A stretch of 64,000 nucleotides of DNA from Saccoglossus kowalevskii (lineage: Eukaryota > Hemichordata > Enteropneusta > Harrimaniidae). A program made the position numbers and the translations under genes. Numbering within the stretch: position 1 is the first letter of the stretch; each line of letters opens with the position of its first letter. Positions 14,191 to 26,990 of this stretch are shown in pieces. A model generated the notes under the pieces. That model was not told the DNA's origin. It saw only the letters and a list, made by a program, of their open reading frames with translations, and searched no databases. The DNA lies in NCBI RefSeq assembly GCF_000003605.2, contig NW_003143650.1:1-64000 (forward strand), in the 5' to 3' direction.

Positions 14191-16010
14191 CGTATGTGTC
14201 CGATACGCCGACTACAACCAGTCTACGCATGTTTAGCTCTGGTGTGTCTGTCTGTATCTCTGTCCGCGTATGTGTCCGATACGCCGACTACAACCAGTCT
14301 ACGCATGTTTAGCTCCGATGTGTATGTCTGTATCTCTGTCCACGTATGTGTCCGATACGCCGACTACAACCAGTCTACGCATGTTTAGCTCCGATGTGTC
14401 TGTCTGTATCTCTGTCCACGTATGTGTCCGATACGCCGACTACAACCAGTCTACGCATGTTTAGCTCTGGTGTGTCTGTCTGTATCTCTGTCCGCGTATG
14501 TGTCCGATACGCCGACTACAACCAGTCTACGCATGTTTAGCTCTGTTGTGTCTGTCTGTATCTCTGTCCACGTATGTGTCCGATACGCCGACTACAACCA
14601 GTCTACGCATGTTTAGCTCCGGTGTGTCTGTCTGTATCTCTGTCCACATATGTGTCCGATACGCCGACTACAACCAGTCTACGCATGTTTAGCTCCGGTG
14701 TGTCTGTCTGTATCTCTGTCCACGTATGTGTCCGATACGCCGACTACAACCAGTCTACGCATGTTTAGCTCCGATGTGTCTGTCTGTATCTCTGTCCACG
14801 TATGTGTCCGATACGCCGACTACAACCAGTCTACGCATGTTTAGCTCCGGTGTGTCTGTCTGTATCTCTGTCCACGTATGTGTCCGATACGCCGACTACA
14901 ACCAGTCTACGCATGTTTAGCTCTGGTGTGTCTGTCTGTATCTCTGTCCGCGTATGTGTCCGATACGCCGACTACAACCAGTCTACGCATGTTTAGCTCC
15001 GATGTGTATGTCTGTATCTCTGTCCGCGTATGTGTCCGATACGCCGACTACAACCAGTCTACGCATGTTCAGCTCCGGTGTGTCTGTCTGTATCTCTGTC
15101 CACGTATGTGTCCGATACGCCGACTACAACCAGTCTACGCATGTTTAGCTCCGATGTGTCTGTCTGTATCTCTGTCCACGTATGTGTCCGATACGCCGAC
15201 TACAACCAGTCTACGCATGTTTAGCTCTGGTGTGTCTGTCTGTATCTCTGTCCGCGTATGTGTCCGATACGCCGACTACAACCAGTCTACGCATGTTTAG
15301 CTCCGGTGTGTCTGTTTGTATCTCTGTCCACGTATGTGTCCGATACGCCGACTACAACCAGTCTACGCATGTTTAGCTCCGGTGTGTCTGTCTGTATCTC
15401 TGTCCACGTATGTGTCCGATACGCCGACTACAACCAGTCTACGCATGTTTAGCTCCGATGTGTCTGTATCTCTGTCCACGTATGTGTCCGATACGCCGAC
15501 TACAACCAGTCTACGCATGTTTAGCTCCGATGTGTCTGTCTGTATCTCTGTCCACGTATGTGTCCGATACGCCGACTACAACCAGTCTACGCATGTTTAG
15601 CTCTGGTGTGTCTGTCTGTATCTCTGTCCGCGTATGTGTCCGATACGCCGACTACAACCAGTCTACGCATGTTTAGCTCCGATGTGTATGTCTGTATCTC
15701 TGTCCGCGTATGTGTCCGTTACGCCGACTACAACCAGTCTACGCATGTTCAGCTCCGGTGTGTCTGTCTGTATCTCTGTCCACGTATGTGTCCGATACGC
15801 CGACTACAACCAGTCTACGCATGTTTAGCTCCGATGTGTCTGTCTGTATCTCTGTCCACGTATGTGTCCGATACGCCGACTACAACCAGTCTACGCATGT
15901 TTAGCTCCGGTGTGTCTGTCTGTATCTCTGTCCACGTATGTGTCCGATACGCCGACTACAACCAGTCTACGCATGTTTAGCTCCGGTGTGTCTGTCTGTA
16001 TCTCTGTCCA
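14190..16010 (+). repeat. TTCAG / gatgtgtatg satellite subfamily, 680-bp period
   Basis: Units carry gctctggtg, gctccgatgtgtatg and, in two copies (15070 and 15750), catgttcagc in place of catgtttagc. The two copies are exactly 680 bp apart, which is eight 76-bp units plus one 72-bp unit. The 72-bp unit (one ctgt lost) is at about 15461-15470. The T-to-C change removes the only forward stop of the unit, so open frames here run to 140 codons. This has no coding meaning. Relatives of the block lie at 25.7-26.9, 29.3-29.7, 43.8-44.0 and 45.7-45.9 kb. Confidence 0.9.
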
Positions 16011-17280
16011 CGTATGTGTCTGATACGCCGACTACAACCAGTCTACGCATGTTTAGCTCCGGTGTGTCTGTCTGTATCTCTGTCCACGTATGTGTCTGAT
16101 ACGCCGACTACAACCAGTCTATGCATGTTTAGCTCCGGTGTGTCTGTCTGTATCTCTGTCCACGTATGTGTCTGATACGCCGACTACAACCAGTCTACGC
16201 ATGTTTAGCTCTGGTGTGTCTGTCTGTATCTCTGTCCACGTATGTGTCCGATACGCCGACTACAACCAGTTTACGCATGTTTAGCTCCGGTGTGTCTGTC
16301 TGTATCTCTGTCCACGTATGTGTCCGATACGCCGACTACAACCAGTCTACGCATGTTTAGCTCCGGTGTGTCTGTCTGTATCTCTGTCCGCGTATGTGTC
16401 CGATACGCCGACTACAACCAGTCTACGCATGTTTAGCTCCGGTGTGTCTGTCTGTATCTCTGTCCGCGTATGTGTCCGATACGCCGACTACAACCAGTCT
16501 ACGCATGTTTAGCTCCGGTGTGTCTGTCTGTATCTCTGTCCACGTATGTGTCCGATACGCCGACTACAACCAGTCTATGCATGTTTAGCTCCGGTGTGTC
16601 TGTCTGTATCTCTGTCCGCGTATGTGTCCGATACGCCGACTACAACCAGTCTACGCATGTTTAGCTCCGGTGTGTCTGTCTGTATCTCTGTCCGCGTATG
16701 TGTCCGATACGCCGACTACAACCAGTCTACGCATGTTTAGCTCAGGTGTCTGTCTGTATCTCTGTCCACGTATGTGTCCGATACGCCGACTACAACCAGT
16801 CTACGCATGTTTAGCTCCGGTGTGTCTGTCTGTATCTCTGTCCACGTATGTGTCCGATACGCCGACTACAACCAGTCTATGCATGTTTAGCTCCGGTGTG
16901 TCTGTCTGTATCTCTGTCCGCGTATGTGTCCGATACGCCGACTACAACCAGTCTACGCATGTTTAGCTCCGGTGTGTCTGTCTGTATCTCTGTCCACGTA
17001 TGTGTCCGATACGCCGACTATAACCAGTCTACGCATGTTTAGCTCCGGTGTGTCTGTCTGTATCTCTGTCCGCATATGTGTACGATACGCCGACTACAAC
17101 CAGTCTATGCATGTTTAGCTCCGGTGTGTCTGTCTGTATCTCTGTCCACGTATGTGTCCGATACGCCGACTACAACCAGTCTACGCATGTTTAGCTCTGG
17201 TGTGTCTGTCTGTATCTCTGTCCGCATACGTGTCCGATACGCCGACTACAACCAGTCTACGCATGTTTAGCTCCGGTGTG
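16010..17280 (+). repeat. Satellite segment with gtctgatacg and gcatatg units
   Basis: Ordinary units with gtgtctgatacg at about 16019, 16095 and 16171 open the segment; a close relative of this trio lies at 29.95-30.1 kb (offset 13,927). Gtccgcg-type units dominate from 16.38 kb. A 74-bp unit with ctcaggtgtc is at about 16743. Units with gcatatgtgtacg (about 17074) and gcatacgtg (about 17224) are near the end. No non-satellite sequence is seen. Confidence 0.92.
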
Positions 17281-20060
17281 TCTGTCTGTATCTCTGTCCA
17301 CGTATGTGTCCGATACGCCGACTACAACCAGTCTATGCATGTTTAGCTCCGGTGTGTCTGTCTGTATCTCTGTCCGCGTATGTCCGATACGCCGACTACA
17401 ACCAGTCTACGCATGTTTAGCTCCGGTGTGTGTGTCTGTCTGTATCTCTGTCTGCGTATGTGTCCGATACGCCGACTACAACCAGTCTACGCATGTTTAG
17501 CTCCGGTGTGTCTGTCTGTATCTCTGTCCACGTATGTGTCCGATACGCCGACTACAACCAGTCTACGCATGTTTAGCTCCGGTGTGTCTGTCTGTGTCTC
17601 TGTCCACGTATGTGTCCGATACGCCGACTACAACCAGTCTACGCATGTTTAGCTCCGGTGTGTCTGTCTGTATCTCTGTCCGCGTATGTGTCCGATACGC
17701 CGACTACAACCAGTCTACGCATGTTTAGCTCCGGTGTGTCTGTATGTATCTCTGTCCACGTGTGTGTCCGATACGCCGACTACAACCAGTCTACGCATGT
17801 TTAGCTCCGGTGTGTCTGTCTGTATCTCTGTCCACGTATGTGTCCGATACGCCGACTACAACCAGTCTACGCATGTTTATCTCCGGTGTGTCTGTCTGTA
17901 TCTCTGTCCGCGTATGTGTCCGATACGCCGACTACAACCAGTCTACGCATGTTTAGATCCGGTGTGTCTGTCTGTATCTCTGTCCGCGTATGTGTCCGAT
18001 ACGCCGACTACAACCAGTCTATGCATGTTTAGCTCCGGTGTGTCTGTCTGTATCTCTGTCCACGTATGTGTCCGATACGCCGACCTCAACCAGTCTACGC
18101 ATGTTTAGCTCCGGTGTGTCTGTCTGTATCTCTGTCCACGTATGTGTCCGATACGCCGACTACAACCAGTCTACGCATGTTTAGCTCCGGTGTGTCTGTC
18201 TGTATCTCTGTCCACGTATGTGTCCGATACGCCGACTACAACCAGTCTACGCATGTTTAGCTCCGGTGTGTCTGTCTGTATCTCTGTCCGCGTATGTGTC
18301 CGGTACGCCGACTACAACCAGTCTACGCATGTTTAGCTCCGGTGTGTCTGTCTGTATCTCTGTCCACGTATGTGTCCGACACGCCGACTACAACCAGTCT
18401 ACGCATGTTTAGCTCCGGTGTGTCTGTCTGTATCTCTGTCCGCGTTTGTGTCCGATACGCCGACTACAACCAGTCTACGCATGTTTAGCTCCGGTGTGTC
18501 TGTCTGTATCTCTGTCCGCGTATGTGTCCGATACGCCGACTACAATCAGTCTACGCATGTTTAGCTCCGGTGTGTCTGTCTGTATCTCTGTCCGCGTATG
18601 TGTCCGATACGCCGACTACAACCAGTCTACGCATGTTTAGCTCCGGTGTGTCTGTCATACGCCGACTACAACCAGTCTACGCATGTTTAGCTCCGGTGTG
18701 TCTGTCTGTATCTCTGTCCACGTATGTGTCCGATATGCCGACTACAACCAGTCTACGCATGTTTAGCTCCGGTGTGTCTGTCTGTATCTCTGTCCACGTA
18801 TGTGTCTGATACGCCGACTACAACCAGTCTACGCATGTTTAGCTCCGGTGTGTCTGTCTGTATCTCTGTCCACGTATGTGTCCGATACGCCGACTACAAC
18901 CAGTCTACGCATGTTTAGCTCCGGTGTGTCTGTCTGTATCTCTGTCCACGTATGTGTCCGATACGCCGACTACAACCAGTCTACGCATGTTTAGCTCCGG
19001 TGTGTCTGTCTGTATCTCTGTCCACGTATGTGTCCGATACGCCGACTACAACCAGTCTACGCATGTTTAGCTCCGGTGTGTCTGTCTGTATCTCTGTCCG
19101 CGTATGTGTCCGATACGCCGACTACAACCAGTCTACGCATGTTTAGCTCCGGTGTGTCTGTCTGTATCTCTGTCCACGTATGTGTCCGATACGCCGACTA
19201 CAACCAGTCTACGCATGTTTAGCTCCGGTGTGTCAGTCTGTATCTCTGTCCACGTATGTGTCTGATACGCCGACTACAACCAGTCTACGCATGTTTAGCT
19301 CCGGTGTGTCTGTCTGTATCTCTGTCCACGTATGTGTCCGATACGCCGACTACAACCAGTCTTTGCATGTTTAGCTCCGGTGTGTCTGTCTGTTCTCTGT
19401 CCACGTATGTGTCCGATACGCCGACTACAACCAGTCTACGCATGTTTAGCTCCGGTGTGTCTGTCTGTGTCTCTGTCCACGTATGTGTCCGATACGCCGA
19501 CTACAACCAGTCTACGCATGTTTAGCTCCGGTGTGTCTGTCTGTATCTCTGTCCGCGTATGTGTCCGATACGCCGACTACAACCAGTCTATGCATGTTTA
19601 GCTCCGGTGTGTCTGTCTGTATCTCTGTCCGCGTATGTGTCCGATACGCCGACTACAACCAGTCTACGCATGTTTAGCTCCGGTGTGTGTGTCTGTCTGT
19701 ATCTCTGTCTGCGTATGTGTCCGATATGCCGACTACAACCAGTCTACGCATGTTTAGCTCCGGTGTGTCTGTCTGTATCTCTGTCCACGTATGTGTCCGA
19801 TACGCCGACTACAACCAGTCTACGCATGTTTAGCTCCGGTGTGTCTGTCTGTGTCTCTGTCCACGTATGTGTCCGATACGCCGACTACAACCAGTCTACG
19901 CATGTTTAGCTCCGGTGTGTCTGTCTGTATCTCTGTCCGCGTATGTGTCCGATACGCCGACTACAACCAGTCTACGCATGTTTAGCTCCGGTGTGTCTGT
20001 ATGTATCTCTGTCCACGTGTGTGTCCGATACGCCGACTACAACCAGTCTACGCATGTTTA
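17280..20060 (+). repeat. Satellite segment containing a 2,257-bp-offset duplication with 80-bp units
   Basis: Two units have an enlarged GT run (ggtgtgtgtgtctg, 80 bp) followed by ctctgtctgcg, near 17429 and 19686. The following markers keep the same 2,257-bp offset: gtctgtgtctctg, then gtctgtatgtatc with ccacgtgtgtgtccg near 17744 and 20001. Just before the first copy a unit lacks one GT (gcgtatgtccg, about 17381); the second copy lacks that loss. Between the copies lie a gacctcaacc unit (about 18081), a gacacgcc unit (about 18379), a 50-bp unit (junction 18656) and a 75-bp unit (about 19393). Confidence 0.9.
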
Positions 20061-21960
20061 GCTCCGGTGTGTCTGTCTGTATCTCTGTCCACGTATGTGT
20101 CCGATACGCCGACTACAACCAGTCTACGCATGTTTAGCTCCGGTGTGTCTGTCTGTATCTCTGTCCGCGTATGTGTCCGATACGCCGACTACAACCAGTC
20201 TACGCATGTTTAGCTCCGGTGTGTCTGTCTGTATCTCTGTCCGCGTATGTGTCCGATACGCCGACTACAACCAGTCTACGCATGTTTAGCTCCGGTGTGT
20301 CTGTCTGTATCTCTGTCCACGTATGTGTCCGATACGCAGACTACAACCAGTCTACGCATGTTTAGTTCCGGTGTGTCTGTCTGTATCTCTGTCCACGTAT
20401 GTGTCCGATACGCCGACTACAACCAGTCTACGCATGTTTAGCTCCGGTGTGTCTGTCTGTATCTCTGTCCACGTATGTGTCCGATACGCCGACTACAACC
20501 AGTCTACGCATGTTTAGCTCCGGTGTGTCTGTCTGTATCTCTGTCCGCGTATGTGTCCGATACGCCGACTACAACCAGTCTACGCATGTTTAGCTCTGGT
20601 GTGTCTGTCTGTATCTCTGTCCACGTATGTGTCCGATACGCCGACTACAACCAGTCTACGCATGTTTAGCTCCGGTGTGTCTGTCTGTATCTCTGTCCAC
20701 GTATGTGTCCGATACGCCGACTACAACCAGTCTACGCATGTTTAGCTCCGGTGTGTCTGTCTGTATCTCTGTCCACGTATGTGTCCGATACGCCGACTAC
20801 AACCAGTCTACGCATGTTTAGCTCCGGTGTGTCTGTCTGTATCTCTGTCCGCGTATGTGTCCGATACGCCGACTACAACCAGTCTACGCATGTTTAGCTC
20901 CGGTGTGTCTGTCTGTATCTCTGTCCGCGTATGTGTCCGATACGCCGACTACAACCAGTCTACGCATGTTTAGCTCTGGTGTGTCTGTCTGTATCTCTGT
21001 CCACGTATGTGTCCGATACGCCGACTACAACCAGTCTACGCATGTTTAGCTCCGGTGTGTCTGTCTGTATCTCTGTCCACGTATGTGTCCGATACGCCGA
21101 CTACAACCAGTCTACGCATGTTTAGCTCCGGTGTGTCTGTCTGTATCTCTGTCCACGTATGTGTCCGATACGCCGACTACAACCGGTCTACGCATGTTTA
21201 GCTCCAGTGTGTCTGTCTGTATCTCTGTCCGCGTATGTGTCCGATACGCCGACTACAACCAGTCTACGCATGTTTAGCTCCGGTGTGTCTGTCTGTATCT
21301 CTGTCCACGTATGTGTCCGATACGCCGACTACAACCAGTCTACGCATGTTTAGCTCCGGTGTGTCTGTCTGTATCTCTGTCCGCGTATGTGTCCGATACG
21401 CCGACTACAACCAGTCTACGCATGTTTAGCTCCGGTGTGTCTGTCTGTATCTCTGTCCACGTATGTGTCCGATACGCCGACTACAACCAGTCTACGCATG
21501 TTTAGCTCCGGTGTGTCTGTCTGTATCTCTGTCCACGTATGTGTCCGATACGCCGACTACAACCAGTCTACGCATGTTTAGCTCCGGTGTGTCTGTCTGT
21601 ATCTCTGTCCGCGTATGTGTCCGATACGCCGACTACAACCAGTCTACGCATGTTTAGCTCCGGTGTGTCTGTCTGTATCTCTGTCCGCGTATGTGTCCGA
21701 TACGCCGACTACAACCAGTCTACGCATGTTTTAGCTCCGGTGTGTCTGTCTGTATCTCTGTCCACGTATGTGTCCGATACGCAGACTACAACCAGTCTAC
21801 GCATGTTTAGCTCCGGTGTGTCTGTCTGTTCTCTGTCCGCGTATGTGTCCGATACGCCGACTACAACCAGTCTACACATGTTTAGCTCCGGTGTGTCTGT
21901 CTGTATCTCTGTCCACGTATGTGTCCGATACGCCGACTACAACCAGTCTACGCATGTTTA
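20060..21960 (+). repeat. Satellite segment matching 55.1-56.0 kb
   Basis: Ordinary units with the linked pair gatacgcagac (about 20338) and tttagttccgg (about 20365). The pair returns at about 55799 and 55827, with an offset of 35,462. 21.08-21.66 kb matches 55.1-55.68 kb with an offset of 34,018, so the two sub-blocks occur in opposite order in the two places. An extra T (gttttagc, about 21730) and a 75-bp unit (about 21839) shift frame, which makes the longest open frame in the window (205 codons, 21539-22156). It is an artefact of those indels and of a lost TAG. Confidence 0.9.
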
Positions 21961-24260
21961 CCTCCGGTGTGTCTGTCTGTATCTCTGTCCACGTATGTGT
22001 CCGATACGCCGACTACAACTAGTCTACGCATGTTTAGCTCAGATGTGTCTGTCTGTATCTCTGTCCACGTATGTGTCCGATACGCCGACTACAACCAGTC
22101 TACGCATGTTTAGCTCCGGTGTGTCTGTCTGTATCTCTGTCCACGTATGTGTCTGATACGCCGACTACATCCAGTCTACGCATGTTTAGCTCTGGTGTGT
22201 CTGTCTGTATCTCTGTCCACGTATGTGTCCGATACGCCGACTACAACCAGTCTACGCATGTTTAGCTCTGGTGTGTCTGTCTGTATCTCTGTCCGCGTAT
22301 GTGTCCGATACGCCGACTACAACCAGTCTACGCATGTTTACCTCCGGTGTGTCTGTCTGTATCTCTGTCCACGTATGTGTCCGATACGCCGACTACAACT
22401 AGTCTACGCATGTTTAGCTCAGATGTGTCTGTCTGTATCTCTGTCCACGTATGTGTCCGATACGCCGACTACAACCAGTCTACGCATGTTTAGCTCCGGT
22501 GTGTCTGTCTGTATCTCTGTCCACGTATGTGTCCGAAACGCCGACTACAACCAGTCTACGCATGTTTAGCTCCGATGTGTCTGTCTGTATCTCTGTCCAC
22601 GTATGTGTCCGATACGCCGACTACAACCAGTCTACGCATGTTTAGCTCCGGTGTGTCTGTCTGTATCTCTGTCCACGTATGTGTCCGATACGCCGACTAC
22701 AACCAGTCTACGCATGTTTAGCTCCAGTGTGTCTGTCTGTATCTCTGTCCACGTATGTGTCCGATACGCCGACTACAACCAGTCTACGCATGTTTAGCTC
22801 CGGTGTGTCTGTCTGTATCTCTGTCCACGTATGTGTCCAATACGCCGACTACAACCAGTCTACGCATGTTTAGCTCCGGTGTGTCTGTCTGTATCTCTGT
22901 CCACGTATGTGTCCGATACGCCGACTACAACCAGTCTATGCATGTTTAGCTCCGGTGTGTCTGTCTGTATCTCTGTCCGCGTATGTGTCCGATACGCCGA
23001 CTACAACCAGTCTACGCATGTTTAGCTCCGGTGTGTCTGTCTGTATCTCTGTCCACGTATGTGTCCGATACGCCGACTACAACCAGTCTACGCATGTTTA
23101 GCTCCGGTGTGTCTGTCTGTATCTCTGTCCACGTATGTGTCCGATACGCTGACTACAACCAGTCTACGCATGTTTAGCTCCGGTGTGTCTGTCTGTATCT
23201 CTGTCCGCGTATGTGTCCGATACGCCGACTACAACCAGTCTACGCATGTTTAGCTCCGGTGTGTCTGTCTGTATCTCTGTCCGCGTATGTGTACGATACG
23301 CCGACTACAACCAGTCTATGCATGTTTAGCTCCGGTGTGTCTGTCTGTATCTCTGTCCACGTATGTGTCCGATACGCCGACTACAACTAGTCTACGCATG
23401 TTTAGCTCAGATGTGTCTGTCTGTATCTATGTCCACGTATGTGTCCGATACGCCGACTACAACCAGTCTACGCATGTTTAGCTCCGGTGTGTCTGTCTGT
23501 ATCTCTGTCCACGTATGTGTCCGAAACGCCGACTACAACCAGTCTACGCATGTTTAGCTCCGATGTGTCTGTCTGTATCTCTGTCCACGTATGTGTCCGA
23601 TACGCCGACTACAACCAGTCTACGCATGTTTAGCTCCGGTGTGTCTGTCTGTATCTCTGTCCACGTATGTGTCCGATACGCCGACTACAACCAGTCTACG
23701 CATGTTTAGCTCCAGTGTGTCTGTCTGTATCTCTGTCCACGTATGTGTCCGATACGCCGACTACAACCAGTCTACGCATGTTTAGCTCCGGTGTGTCTGT
23801 CTGTATCTCTGTCCACGTATGTGTCCAATACGCCGACTACAACCAGTCTACGCATGTTTAGCTCCGGTGTGTCTGTCTGTATCTCTGTCCACGTATGTGT
23901 CCGATACGCCGACTACAACCAGTCTATGCATGTTTAGCTCCGGTGTGTCTGTCTGTATCTCTGTCCGCGTATGTGTCCGATACGCCGACTACAACCAGTC
24001 TACGCATGTTTAGCTCCGGTGTGTCTGTCTGTATCTCTGTCCACGTATGTGTCCGATACGCCGACTACAACCAGTCTACGCATGTTTAGCTCCGGTGTGT
24101 CTGTCTGTATCTCTGTCCACGTATGTGTCCGATACGCTGACTACAACCAGTCTACGCATGTTTAGCTCCGGTGTGTCTGTCTGTATCTCTGTCCGCGTAT
24201 GTGTCCGATACGCCGACTACAACCAGTCTACGCATGTTTAGCTCCGGTGTGTCTGTCTGT
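21960..24260 (+). repeat. ACTAGT-haplotype block with a 988-bp (13-unit) higher-order repeat
   Basis: Three units carry ACTAGT (22018, 22398, 23386) instead of accagt, each followed by gctcagatg. Two of them have gtccgaaacg at exactly +139 (22537, 23525). From about 22.37 to 23.27 kb the variants gaaacg, gctccgatg, gctccagtg, gtccaatacg, tatgcatg and gctgac recur in the same order at 23.36-24.26 kb, with an offset of 988 bp (13 x 76). The first two ACTAGT units are 380 bp apart (5 x 76) and share tttacctccgg 57 bp upstream. Confidence 0.92.
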
Positions 24261-25530
24261 ATCTCTGTCCACGTATGTGTCCGATACGCCAACTACAACC
24301 AGTCTACGCATGTTTAGCTCTGGTGTGTCTGTCTGTATCTCTGTCCGCGTATGTGTCCGATACGCCGACTACAACCAGTCTACGCATGTTTAGCTCCCGG
24401 TGTGTCTGTCTGTATCTCTGTCCACGTATGTGTCCGATACGCCGACTACAACCAGTCTACGCATGTTTAGCTCCGGTGTGTCTGTCTGTATGTCTGTCCG
24501 CGTTTGTGTCCGATACGCCGACTACAACCAGTCTACGCATGTTTAGCTCTGGTGTGTCTGTCTGTATCTCTGTCCGCGTTTGTGTCCGATACGCCGACTA
24601 CAACCAGTCTACGCATGTTTAGCTCTGGTGTGTCTGTCTGTATCTCTGTCCGCGTATGTGTCCGATACGCCGACTACAACCAGTCTACGCATGTTTAGCT
24701 CCGGTGTGTCTGTCTGTATCTCTGTCCGCGTATGTGTCCGATACGCCGACTACAACCAGTCTACGCATGTTTAGCTCTGGTGTGTCTGTCTGTATCTCTG
24801 TCCGCGTATGTGTCCGATACGCCGACTACAACCAGTCTACGCATGTTTAGCTCCGGTGTGTCTGTCTGTATCTCAGTCCGCGTATGTGTCCGATACGCTG
24901 ACTACAACCAGTCTACGCATGTTTAGCTCCGGTGTGTCTGTCATACGCCGACTACAACCAGTCTACGCATGTTTAGCTCCAGTGTGTCTGTCTGTATCTC
25001 TGTCCACGTATGTGTCCGATATGCCGACTACAACCAGTCTACGCATGTTTAGCTCCGGTGTGTCTGTCTGTATCTCTGTCCACGTATGTGTCCGATACGC
25101 CAACTACAACCAGTCTACGCATGTTTAGCTCCAGTGTGTCTGTCTGTATCTCTGTCCACGTATGTGTCCGATACGCCGACTACAACCAGTCTACGCATGT
25201 TTAGCTCCGGTGTGTCTGTCTGTATCTCTGTCCACGTATGTGTCCGATACGCCGACTACAACCAGTCTACGCATGTTTAGCTCCGGTGTGTCTGTCTGTA
25301 TCTCTGTCCACGTATGTGTCCGATACGATGACTACAACCAGTCTACGCATGTTTAGCTCCGGTGTGTCTGTCTGTATCTCTGTCCGCGTATGTGTCCGAT
25401 ACGCCGACTACAACCAGTCTACGCATGTTTAGCTCCGGTGTGTCTGTCTGTATCTCTGTCCACGTATGTGTCCGATACGCCGACTACAACCAGTCTACGC
25501 ATGTTTAGCTCCGGTGTGTCTGTCTGTATC
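24260..25530 (+). repeat. Satellite block duplicated at 40.27-41.33 kb
   Basis: From about 24.4 to 25.46 kb the linked variants gtatgtctgtccgcgtttg, gctctgg, tctcagtccg, a 50-bp unit (junction 24942), gctccagtg, gatatgcc, gccaactac and gatacgatgac appear in order. All recur with a constant offset of 15,871 bp (50-bp junction at 40813). Identity begins after an extra C at about 24397 (gctcccgg), which is absent from the second copy, and ends near 25.46/41.33 kb, where the second copy switches to the ACTAGT haplotype. Confidence 0.92.
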
Positions 25531-26990
25531 TCTGTCCACGTATGTGTCCGATACGCTGACTACAACCAGTCTACGCATGTTTAGCTCCGGTGTGTCTGTC
25601 TGTATCTCTGTCCGCGTATGTGTCCGATACGCCGACTACAACCAGTCTACGCATGTTTAGCTCCGGTGTGTCTGTCTGTATCTCTGTCCACGTATGTGTC
25701 CGATACGCCGACTACAACCAGTCTACGCATGTTTAGCTCTGGTGTGTCTGTCTGTATCTCTGTCCGCGTATGTGTCCGATACGCCGACTACAACCAGTCT
25801 ACGCATGTTTAGCTCCGATGTGTATGTCTGTATCTCTGTCCGCGTATGTGTCCGATACGCCGACTACAACCAGTCTACGCATGTTCAGCTCCGGTGTGTC
25901 TGTCTGTATCTCTGTCCACGTATGTGTCCGATACGCCGACTACAACCAGTCTACGCATGTTTAGCTCCGATGTGTCTGTCTGTATCTCTGTCCACGTATG
26001 TGTCCGATACACCGACTACAACCAGTCTACGCATGTTTAGCTCTGGTGTGTCTGTCTGTATCTCTGTCCGCGTATGTGTCCGATACGCCGACTACAACCA
26101 GTCTACGCATGTTTAGCTCTGGTGTGTCTGTCTGTATCTCTGTCCACGTATGTGTCCGATACGCCGACTACAACCAGTCTACGCATGTTTAGCTCCGGTG
26201 TGTCTGTCTGTATCTCTGTCCACATATGTGTCCGATACGCCGACTACAACCAGTCTACGCATGTTTAGCTCCGGTGTGTCTGTCTGTATCTCTGTCCACG
26301 TATGTGTCCGATATGCCGACTACAACCAGTCTACGCATGTTTAGCTCCGGTGTGTCTGTATCTCTGTCCACGTATGTGTCCGATACGCCGACTACAACCA
26401 GTCTACGCATGTTTAGCTCCGATGTGTCTGTCTGTATCTCTGTCCACGTATGTGTCCGATACGCCGACTACAACCAGTCTTCGCATGTTTAGCTCTGGTG
26501 TGTCTGTCTGTATCTCTGTCCGCGTATGTGTCCGATACGCCGACTACAACCAGTCTACGCATGTTTAGCTCCGATGTGTATGTCTGTATCTCTGTCCGCG
26601 TATGTGTCCGATACGCCGACTACAACCAGTCTACGCATGTTCAGCTCCGGTGTGTCTGTCTGTATCTCTGTCCACGTATGTGTCCGATACGCCGACTACA
26701 ACCAGTCTACGCATGTTTAGCTCCGATGTGTCTGTCTGTATCTCTGTCCACGTATGTGTCCGATACGCCGACTACAACCAGTCTACGCATGTTTAGCTCC
26801 GGTGTGTCTGTCTGTATCTCTGTCCACGTATGTGTCCGATACGCCGACTACAACCAGTCTACGCATGTTTAGCTCCGGTGTGTCTGTCTGTATCGCTGTC
26901 CACGTATGTGTCCGATACGCCGACTACTACCAGTCTACGCATGTTTAGCTCCGGTGTGTCTGTCTGTATCTCTGTCCGCGTATGTGTCCG
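25530..26990 (+). repeat. TTCAG satellite subfamily, 756-bp period
   Basis: Catgttcagc units at 25886 and 26642 are 756 bp apart (nine 76-bp units plus one 72-bp unit at about 26351-26360). They are flanked by the same gctctgg and gctccgatgtgtatg units as the 14.2-16.0 kb block. Toward the end lies the pair tatcgctgtcc and gactactacc (about 26895 and 26926), which returns at 42.47 kb (offset 15,571) and twice at 49.66 and 49.88 kb. Confidence 0.9.
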
